Assembly (NCBI GenBank): GCA_946631805.1
Contig: CAMPAJ010000023.1
Coordinates: 1 to 12,541, forward strand
Reading direction: 5' to 3'
DNA: 12,541 bases
Origin: an uncultured Eggerthellaceae bacterium
Lineage (GTDB): Bacteria > Actinomycetota > Coriobacteriia > Coriobacteriales > Eggerthellaceae
In this document: piece after piece, positions 7,869-12,541 of the stretch
Position numbering within the stretch: the stretch's first letter is position 1
How the letters are laid out: each line of letters begins with the position of its first letter
Notes under the pieces: generated by a model
The model's database searches: none
Seen by the model: the letters and a program-made list of their open reading frames with translations, nothing else
What the model was told of the DNA's origin: nothing
Translations under genes and position numbers: made by a program

Positions 7869-8475
7869 ACGCCCGATGGTGGCGGCGAACAGGCGCCCGC
7901 GCAGGGTGTGTTTGCGCATCTCCTCGTTGTAGCTGCGCTCCGAAACGAGCGTGAGGCGCGGTTCGAGCTCCACGAACTCGGCGCCCGATTTCGTACCCCA
8001 TTTGAAGGAGGCGTTCGTGTTCTTGATGGCGTCGTGCTTGTCGGAATGCTTTGCCATGAGCGGCGAGTTCATCTCGGCGACGAGCCAGCCGTGCTCGAAG
8101 CAATCGCACAGCATGTGCAGGCATGTGCGGTCCATCGTGGTGCTCGGGTGGGCGATTGCCGTCGCCGTGAGGCATTGGGGGCAAGTCGTTGCCGACATGC
8201 GGTTCCTGGGGCTTGTTGCCGGTGTTCGAGCGCGCTACCCCGGAAGCGATTGCCGTCGCGACGCTTGCGATGCCGGTTATGATTTCGCTGACATGCCCTT
8301 CTTTGGCCTCCTGGGCTTTTTCTTCGGCTTCGCGCTGCCGAACCTCTTCTTCCTGCTCCTCGGCGCGCGCTTGCTCCGCTTGGACGGCTGACCCCAGGGC
8401 CCCGTTGCAGAGCGGGCATTTCATGTTCTCGTCTGCTTCGACGTACGAACCGCAGTACTCGCAGGTCACTTTCAT
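7833..8475 (-). pseudogene. Zinc-ribbon protein with hydrophobic segment, frameshifted
   Basis: The gene starts at ATG 8475 with AGGGGA about seven bases upstream. The first frame gives an N-terminal zinc ribbon (CEYCGSY ... CPLCNG), a charged Gln/Glu-rich helix, a hydrophobic stretch (IITGIASVATAIASG) that may span the membrane, and a Pro/Gly-rich linker. From there codon bias moves to the next frame, which reads TMDRTCLHMLCDCFEHGW, then KWGTKSGAEFVELEPRLTLVSERSY to a stop at 7833; the first frame runs on as Arg-rich sequence to 7867. A run of five G on the plus strand (8177-8181) is the likeliest indel site: with one base fewer, the two halves join in frame. The C-terminal domain is not one I recognise. 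The last codons lie inside repeat copy 2, so the true end is probably lost too. Function is unknown. Confidence 0.6.
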
Positions 8476-8603
8476 GGCATTCCCCTTGTTCCGATACATT
8501 GATATGTGCACCCATCCAGCAATGCGACTATCCCACGCTTTCCTGAAATCTGGCTGAACGGAATATGCGCAAGGTAATGGCCTGCGCGCGAACCAGCGCT
8601 TGC

Positions 8604-8633
8604 CCTCGAAACGGAAATGTCCTCAATTCGAGG
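8604..8633. promoter_or_regulatory. Inverted repeat in the divergent gap
   Basis: CCTCGAA (8604-8610) and TTCGAGG (8627-8633) are perfect seven-base arms around 16 bases. The site lies in the 253-bp gap between the zinc-ribbon gene (minus) and the DUF2339 gene (plus). It could be an operator for either. No T-run follows, so it is not a clear terminator. Confidence 0.3.
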
Positions 8634-8663
8634 AACGTATCTGACCTAATTACTTCCTAATAC

Positions 8664-8692
8664 TTGCAAAAGGTAACATTTGTCTCTATAAT
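8664..8692 (+). promoter_or_regulatory. Promoter of the DUF2339 gene
   Basis: TTGCAA (8664-8669), a 17-base spacer and a perfect TATAAT (8687-8692) make a near-consensus housekeeping promoter. Transcription should begin near 8699. AAGGAGGG at 8717-8724 is the ribosome site for the ATG at 8729. Confidence 0.8.
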
Positions 8693-8707
8693 AGAGACAA
8701 ATGTTAC
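8673..8707. promoter_or_regulatory. Perfect 35-bp palindrome covering the -10 box (operator)
   Basis: The left arm GTAACATTTGTCTCTA (8673-8688) and its exact reverse complement (8692-8707) flank TAA. The -10 box TATAAT spans the centre, so a bound repressor would block RNA polymerase. The right end also starts a second small inverted repeat, GTTAC-TAAC-GTAAC (8703-8716), which reaches the ribosome site. Sixteen perfect arm positions are far beyond chance. The arms resemble TetR-type operators in form; the cognate regulator is not established. Confidence 0.75.
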
Positions 8708-8728
8708 TAACGTAACAAGGAGGGAATT

Positions 8729-10801
8729 ATGAAGCGCACGAACTCTCATGTCATGCCCGAGCCGCCTCAGCGCGGGGCTGCGAACGCTCTGGATTCTGCC
8801 GCCCGTCTCCCACCAGCTCCAATTGACAGCGCCCAGGCCGCCATGCCCATTGTGGACACTTGGCCAGACGCCGGCGCCCAAGCCGCCATGCCCGCCGCAT
8901 CTGCGTGGTCCGATTCCAGCACCCAGGTTGCCTCGCTTGCTCGAACTGACGGCGATGCATGGGGCGAGGCGCTTGGCTCATCTGCTACAACCCCGCCTGG
9001 GGTAGGCTTGCAGGGCGAGTCGGCGCTACCCCCCGAAAGCGAGCGCAACCTGGAAGAGCTCCTTGGCCGCAGCGCGATCGGCATCGTGGCTTCCGTTCTT
9101 GTGTTCGCGGGCCTCGCGTTGTTTGGGGCTAACGTTATTCCGCAGCTTCCCGATACGCTGAAAGTCGCTCTCATGTTCGCAGTTTCGGGCATGCTCGCTG
9201 TAACGGGTAGCCTGCTTGCCATGCTTAGGCGCAACAACTTCACGTTGGCGCTCATGGGGTGCGGCATGGGGTCCCTGTTCATATCGGTGATAGCGACGCA
9301 TGTGTATTTTGGGCTCATAGGGGAGATTCCGGCATATGGTCTCATCTTGGCGTGGATGGCCGCGTGCTTAGCGCTCATGCGAAAGACCGACTCGCTGCTC
9401 ATCGCCATCGTGTTGCAACTTGGGCTGGCGTGTTCGGTATGCTTGGGGTACGGCTCGAGCCTCGAAGGCGGCAAGCTCGCGCTCGTGGTGGGCTACCAGG
9501 TGGCTGCAAGCACGGTGGTCGTGGGCGGGAATCTGCTGTTTTGCCGTAAGCTGTACCGCACGAGCTTGTTCTTGGCGCTTTGCCTGGGCGTGGCGGCGAG
9601 CTTGTGCCTGTGGAACCACTTCGGGGTCGATCTCGCGATGTGGGCTCAAAGCTATTCGCTGGCTTGGGTGTGCGTGTCGTTTGCCGTCCAATTTGTAGCG
9701 GCTGCAATACTGTGCGTGCTGCTTGTCGTGTCGATTGGCCGGGAGTGGCACGCTCTGGTTTCCGCTCATGACCAGGGCCTCTGTGACGACGATGTGCCTG
9801 GTGACGGGCTGCAAGCGAAGCCTGCTGCGTTCCCGGTGAAGCCGCGTCTGCAGATGGTCGCGGCGGCTGTGCTCGCGGTTTTGGCCACGCGGCTCGACGT
9901 ATACAACGTGGTGGAACGGTGTGTGCGGGCGGGCGTGTTTGGCAATCCGCATACGTTCGAGACGGGGTACCTCTGCTCGATCGTCCTCGCGACTGGCGCC
10001 ATGGTAGCGGTCTTGGCCCTTATGATGGCCGCGATCGTCTATTGCGCGCGGGGTCGTGCAGGCGAGGGCGGCGCTCGTCTGCTTTCGGCGGTATTCGTCG
10101 GCGCGATTCGCGAAGAGGATGCCTTCCGCCTGGCAAACCCTGCTTTGTGGACCTTGCTCGTTGGATCCGCGTGTGCTCTGTCATACCTGGTACCCGCCTT
10201 TGATCACGCGATTGATGCGCCGTCCCTTTCCTGGATGTGGGTAGCGGCCCTATGTGCGTTCGCGCTTTGGAGGGGCACGCGGACAACGGCGTTCCGCGGT
10301 GGCTGCCTTGCCTTTCTCGGCCTCGATGCCTGCTTCTTCGTGATATCAGGCTTCAGCAAGTTCGCCGTCCAGCTCGATGCGCTGTCGGCAGCTGTGATGG
10401 GCGCGGTATACGTCATCGGCTTGGGTGTGGCGGCAGGTGCGATCGTGTTCTCGATGAAGCCTGATTCGGCCGGGATAGTGTCATTCGCCGCGGCGTGCAC
10501 CTGTTTGCTCATGTCGTACCTGTACCACTGCACGCCGCTGGCGGGGGAAGGCTACCAGTGGAGTCTCTGCTGCATGGCATTCGCCCTGGTCTGCATCATC
10601 GGAGGATTTGCGCTGCGCGTGGGCGGTCTGCGGCTCTACGGCCTCGTGTTGGTGCTCCTCTGCGTTGGCAAGTTGGCGTTGTTCGACTTGGTGGGGCTCG
10701 ATCCGCTTGTGCGCGTGCTGGCGCTCGTCGCCGGTGGCGTCATCTGCTTCGTCATCAGCGGCTTGTACAACTTCGTCGCGAAACGCCTTGCGCAAGCGTA
10801 A
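8729..10801 (+). CDS. DUF2339-family multi-spanning membrane protein
   Basis: 690 residues. The first 110 or so are hydrophilic, rich in Ala, Pro and Ser, and contain a 15-residue tandem repeat (AQAAMP twice, 45 bp apart in the DNA). From about residue 112 (LLGRSAIGIVASVLVFAGLALF) the protein is almost wholly hydrophobic, with well over ten predicted membrane helices. The start of the membrane part and the C-terminal block (LRLYGLVLVLLCVGKLALFD, then VRVLALVAGGVICFVISGLY) match my memory of the DUF2339 (PF10101) pattern, which is common across bacteria and has no established function. The hydrophilic N-terminus probably lies in the cytoplasm. The gene stands alone, with a strong promoter inside a 35-bp perfect palindrome, so expression is probably tightly repressed and induced by some signal. 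No catalytic motif was seen. Confidence 0.8.
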   Translation: MKRTNSHVMPEPPQRGAANALDSAARLPPAPIDSAQAAMPIVDTWPDAGAQAAMPAASAWSDSSTQVASLARTDGDAWGEALGSSATTPPGVGLQGESALPPESERNLEELLGRSAIGIVASVLVFAGLALFGANVIPQLPDTLKVALMFAVSGMLAVTGSLLAMLRRNNFTLALMGCGMGSLFISVIATHVYFGLIGEIPAYGLILAWMAACLALMRKTDSLLIAIVLQLGLACSVCLGYGSSLEGGKLALVVGYQVAASTVVVGGNLLFCRKLYRTSLFLALCLGVAASLCLWNHFGVDLAMWAQSYSLAWVCVSFAVQFVAAAILCVLLVVSIGREWHALVSAHDQGLCDDDVPGDGLQAKPAAFPVKPRLQMVAAAVLAVLATRLDVYNVVERCVRAGVFGNPHTFETGYLCSIVLATGAMVAVLALMMAAIVYCARGRAGEGGARLLSAVFVGAIREEDAFRLANPALWTLLVGSACALSYLVPAFDHAIDAPSLSWMWVAALCAFALWRGTRTTAFRGGCLAFLGLDACFFVISGFSKFAVQLDALSAAVMGAVYVIGLGVAAGAIVFSMKPDSAGIVSFAAACTCLLMSYLYHCTPLAGEGYQWSLCCMAFALVCIIGGFALRVGGLRLYGLVLVLLCVGKLALFDLVGLDPLVRVLALVAGGVICFVISGLYNFVAKRLAQA

Positions 10802-10867
10802 TGGCAGGGTGGCTGCACAGGTGGTTTTAGCGACTATCCGTTATTGTGCGATTTTCAGAGTTGGAGC

Positions 10868-11085
10868 GGGCTCCGCCCACATGTTTAACCTGGGAAATAT
10901 GTGGGCAAGTCCGCTTCTTGCACGCAAAGGGGCTCGGGTTTCGGCCAGCAGTGCCTTGCGTAAGGCGGGATGAGGCTTTCCTGGGTTGTTTCACCTGGTA
11001 AACGTGCTGGCAAACCCGTTTTTCGCATGCAGAAGAGTGCGGGCTCAGCTGGCATGCGCCTTATGCGGGATAAGCGGCACAGCGA
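10868..11085. repeat. Degenerate tandem repeat, two units about 105 bp apart, with hairpins
   Basis: Unit A (core from 10881) and unit B (core from 10986) align without gaps over 57 bp at 39 identical positions, for example TGTTTAACCTGG against TGTTTCACCTGG. Unit A can fold into a 12-bp stem, GCCCACATGTTT with AAATATGTGGGC (10875-10906), around an eight-base loop. A second small hairpin follows in both units at the same relative place: GCCTT-GCGT-AAGGC in A and CTTAT-GCGGG-ATAAG in B. In A the GCCC can instead pair with GGGC at 10868-10871. The element fills the gap between the DUF2339 gene and the convergent TetR gene and slightly overlaps the latter's 3' end. No T-run follows the stems. Confidence 0.5.
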
Positions 11086-11645
11086 TGCGGGTCGGCGATG
11101 TGCATGAGGGCGACTGCGTGCGCAATGATGCTGTCGACCGGCATGCCTGGCTGATCGAGCAGCCAGTGGCGCACGATGCCGAATAGGCCCGACACTGCAA
11201 AATGAAACAGGAATTCAACTTCTTCGGGCGACAGGGCCGGGTTCGCCGCTTCCCAGGACTCGCGGTAGGTCGCGAACAGGTCGTCGAGCACCTTGTCGAC
11301 AAAGTTGCCGGGCCCGCGATTGGCGAAAGCCGCCTTCACGAGTACGCGGTTTTCATCGACGAACCGGATGAGCACGGGCATGATGGCCGACACGTCGGCC
11401 GGCTCGTCGCGCAGCAGGTCGCGGTATTCTTCGAAAAGCTCGTCTTGCATGGCTACGAGGAGGGCAAACTGATCGGCATAGTACTTGTAGAACGTCTTGC
11501 GCGATACGCCGGCTCGCTCGCATATCTCGATGACGGTGATGTCGTTGACCGCCTTTTCCGCGAGGAATTCCAAAAAAGCGTTGTACAGGCATTCTTTTGT
11601 GTAACGCAGGCGTGAGTCGCGGGGACGGCGCTCGATTGCTGGCAT
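11061..11645 (-). CDS. TetR/AcrR-family transcriptional regulator
   Basis: 194 residues, a usual TetR length. The N-terminal DNA-binding domain has its helix-turn-helix at about 36-56 (ITVIEICERAGVSRKTFYKYY), the most typical part. The C-terminal half (FLFHFAVSGLFGIVRHWLLD ... PVDSIIAHAVALMH) resembles the TetR_C_8 / DhaS-like ligand domain (PF14278). The ligand is unknown. The start at 11645 has AAGGAG five bases upstream. It is convergent with the DUF2339 gene across a 259-bp gap and divergent from the copper operon across 321 bp, so no obvious co-transcribed target exists. It might control itself, the DUF2339 gene through the 35-bp palindrome, or a distant gene. No copy of that palindrome lies at its own promoter. 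Confidence 0.9.
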   Translation of the reverse strand: MPAIERRPRDSRLRYTKECLYNAFLEFLAEKAVNDITVIEICERAGVSRKTFYKYYADQFALLVAMQDELFEEYRDLLRDEPADVSAIMPVLIRFVDENRVLVKAAFANRGPGNFVDKVLDDLFATYRESWEAANPALSPEEVEFLFHFAVSGLFGIVRHWLLDQPGMPVDSIIAHAVALMHIADPHRCAAYPA

Positions 11646-11677
11646 GGCTACTCCTTCTACAACTGTGATGTTATTCC

Positions 11678-11683
11678 ATTATA
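11678..11683 (-). promoter_or_regulatory. -10 box of the TetR gene
   Basis: A perfect TATAAT reads on the minus strand 33 bases before the start codon. The -35 region at 17-bp spacing is not consensus, so the promoter may be weak or activator-dependent. Confidence 0.5.
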
Positions 11684-11763
11684 GCGAAAGAGTCGTTTGC
11701 TCCCGCGTTCTCCCGGGGCGTACGAGCGGGGGTCAGTGCGAACTATAAGGGAATTACAAGTTA

Positions 11764-11803
11764 CTGTTCACGCTGGCCTATAGGCTATCCGTCTCCTGAA
11801 CAG
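11764..11803. promoter_or_regulatory. Inverted repeat enclosing a short palindrome
   Basis: CTGTTCA (11764-11770) and TGAACAG (11797-11803) are perfect inverted arms, with the palindrome GCCTATAGGC (11774-11783) inside. It lies about 120 bp upstream of the TetR start. A role as operator is possible but unproven. Confidence 0.3.
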
Positions 11804-11854
11804 GGCTACTGGGGACTGAGCTGAAACAATTGCAATAAGGGTTGTGCGTTTTGG

Positions 11855-11883
11855 TTGAGTAAACAGCGGTGCATGTCTATACT
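11855..11883 (+). promoter_or_regulatory. Promoter of the csoR-copA operon
   Basis: TTGAGT (11855-11860) and TATACT (11878-11883) are separated by exactly 17 bases. The predicted start of transcription, near 11890, falls within the operator that follows, as expected for repression by CsoR. Confidence 0.7.
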
Positions 11884-11886
11884 GCA

Positions 11887-11907
11887 ATATACCCCCCTGG
11901 GGTATAT
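11887..11907. promoter_or_regulatory. CsoR operator
   Basis: ATATACCCC and GGGGTATAT are perfect nine-base arms around CCT. The form, TACCCC facing GGGGTA, is the known CsoR operator type. It overlaps the predicted transcription start of csoR. Confidence 0.85.
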
Positions 11908-11924
11908 GGGTAAAGATGAGAACG

Positions 11925-11943
11925 TCGGGAAGAGCTTTCCCGA
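11925..11943 (+). other. Leader hairpin in the csoR transcript
   Basis: TCGGGAA-GAGCT-TTCCCGA forms a perfect seven-base-pair stem with a five-base loop between operator and ribosome site. No T-run follows, so it is not a terminator; it may stabilise the 5' end or affect translation. Any role is inference. Confidence 0.4.
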
Positions 11944-11966
11944 TACTGTGAAACGAGGTACGCGTA

Positions 11967-12269
11967 ATGGACGGTTGCAATTGCCGGCACAAGAACACGC
12001 CGCGCGACGAGGAGTTCCAGGCAAGCCTGCAACGCAGGCTCAACCGGGCTATCGGCCAGCTCGGCGGCGTGAAGGCGATGCTCGACGACAACCGCTACTG
12101 CGGCGATGTGCTGCTGCAGCTGGCTGCGGCGGAGAAGGCCATCCATCGCGTGAGCGAGCTCGTGCTCGAAAACCACCTGCATACCTGCGTGGTCGAACGC
12201 GTGCGCAAGGGCGACGAGGCTGTGGTCGACGAGGCGATGGACCTCATCAGGAAGTTCGGGGCACGCTGA
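11967..12269 (+). CDS. csoR: Copper-sensing transcriptional repressor CsoR
   Basis: 100 residues, an all-helical DUF156 (CsoR/RcnR) repressor. The Cu(I) site is complete: Cys45, His70 and Cys74, with the expected spacing of 25 and 4 and a Tyr (44) before the first Cys as in known CsoR. RcnR and FrmR relatives carry other ligands, so copper is the best call. An added N-terminal CNCRH (Cys4, Cys6, His8) could bind metal but is not part of the classical site. In the family, the copper-free tetramer binds the TACCCC/GGGGTA operator and releases it when Cu(I) binds. That operator lies 60 bp upstream, over the transcription start, so the gene regulates itself and the ATPase gene behind it. The ribosome site is GAGG, eight bases before the ATG. 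The TGA shares its last base with the next ATG, implying coupled translation. Confidence 0.95.
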   Translation: MDGCNCRHKNTPRDEEFQASLQRRLNRAIGQLGGVKAMLDDNRYCGDVLLQLAAAEKAIHRVSELVLENHLHTCVVERVRKGDEAVVDEAMDLIRKFGAR

Positions 12270-12541
12270 TGGCGACCCAGCGTTTCGACATAACGGGAAT
12301 GACCTGCGCGGCGTGCTCGGCGCGCGTCGAGAAGGCGACCTTAGGCGTGCCTGGCGTGGAAAAAGCCGTGGTCAACCTGCTGAAGAACACGATGGATGCG
12401 GAATACGACGGCACGCCGGAAACGCTCGCCGCCATATCCGAGGCGGTGGACAAGGCCGGCTACGGCGCGTTCCCGCGCGCGGCAGGCGCGGCAGCAAGCG
12501 GTGGCGCAATGACGTCATCAGCAGTTCCCGCAACCAGATCT
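12269..12541 (+). CDS. copA: Copper-exporting P-type ATPase, N-terminal part (runs off right edge)
   Basis: Ninety-one codons are visible, open to the window edge. They begin MATQRFDITGMTCAACSARV, a heavy-metal-associated domain with the Cu(I)-binding Cys13 and Cys16 in GMTCAAC, and this domain ends near residue 70 (DKAGYGAF). An Ala/Ser-rich linker follows. The membrane helices, the CPC motif and the DKTG phosphorylation site are outside the window. The ATPase call rests on this domain and on the position straight after csoR, the usual order of copper-export operons. The product would pump Cu(I) out of the cytoplasm. The ATG overlaps the csoR stop by one base, so translation is probably coupled and the pair shares one promoter under CsoR control. 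A copper chaperone is less likely, as chaperones end soon after one such domain and this frame continues. Confidence 0.85.
   Translation, partial: MATQRFDITGMTCAACSARVEKATLGVPGVEKAVVNLLKNTMDAEYDGTPETLAAISEAVDKAGYGAFPRAAGAAASGGAMTSSAVPATRS

Larger units (their letters stand above)
11646..11966. other. 321-bp divergent gap between tetR and csoR
   Basis: No gene is seen here. From left to right it holds the TetR ribosome site and -10 box, about 75 bp without clear signals, a 7-bp inverted repeat around a GCCTATAGGC palindrome (11764-11803), the csoR promoter, its operator and a leader hairpin. Confidence 0.7.

Noticed and set aside
8177..8181. Programmed ribosomal frameshift in the zinc-ribbon gene
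   Set aside because: No downstream pseudoknot or internal ribosome-site-like stimulator was seen, and the 3' end is also damaged by the repeat, which favours a pseudogene.
8604..8633. Intrinsic terminator at the CCTCGAA/TTCGAGG inverted repeat
   Set aside because: The loop is long, no T-run follows on either strand, and no gene ends there.
10881..10973. 30-codon ORF (MFNLGNMWASPLL...) and a similar TTG-started ORF at 10986
   Set aside because: They look alike as peptides, but differences between them are not concentrated at third codon positions and neither has a ribosome site. Better explained as a non-coding repeat.
1..12541. CRISPR array, rRNA or tRNA genes
   Set aside because: No regularly spaced short repeats and no recognisable RNA gene sequence were found by reading.

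Overview
The window reads as a moderately high-GC, Gram-positive-type chromosome. The family mix (Tat-exported lipoprotein glycosidase, giant hybrid histidine kinase with two extracellular solute-binding domains, DUF2339 membrane protein, MarR and TetR regulators, CsoR/CopA copper pair) fits a gut actinobacterium of the Coriobacteriia/Eggerthellales type. That placement is inference from family content and codon bias only; no marker gene is present.

Layout. At the left edge, a 5'-partial MarR-type regulator (minus) diverges from a secreted GH13 alpha-glucosidase lipoprotein (plus), with an 18-bp palindrome between them. Convergent to the glucosidase is a NADH pyrophosphatase gene (nudC-like, minus) broken by one in-frame TGA at the Trp of its signature motif. 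From about 3359 to 7868 lies a block bounded by two 43-bp direct repeats that match at 40 of 43 positions. It holds fragments of dead genes (an AAA+ ATPase piece and an unidentified C-terminal tail) and a 1264-residue orphan hybrid sensor kinase (minus). The second repeat runs into the end of a frameshifted zinc-ribbon gene (minus). A DUF2339 multi-spanning membrane protein follows (plus). It is preceded by a consensus-like promoter buried in a perfect 35-bp palindrome. Beyond it is a roughly 105-bp degenerate tandem repeat able to form hairpins, then a TetR regulator (minus). The right edge starts a copper operon: promoter, CsoR operator, csoR, and the first 91 codons of a copper P-type ATPase whose start overlaps the csoR stop.

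How the parts work together. The copper module is classical: CsoR bound to the operator over the transcription start would repress csoR-copA until Cu(I) binds its Cys-His-Cys site. The MarR/glucosidase pair shares one intergenic region and may share one operator. The TetR protein has no obvious partner gene next to it; the strong palindrome before the DUF2339 gene is one possible target, but nothing in the sequence proves the link. Three loci in the 2.4-8.5 kb stretch carry broken genes, and the kinase between the repeats is the only long intact gene there, so this stretch looks like a decaying or recently rearranged accessory region.
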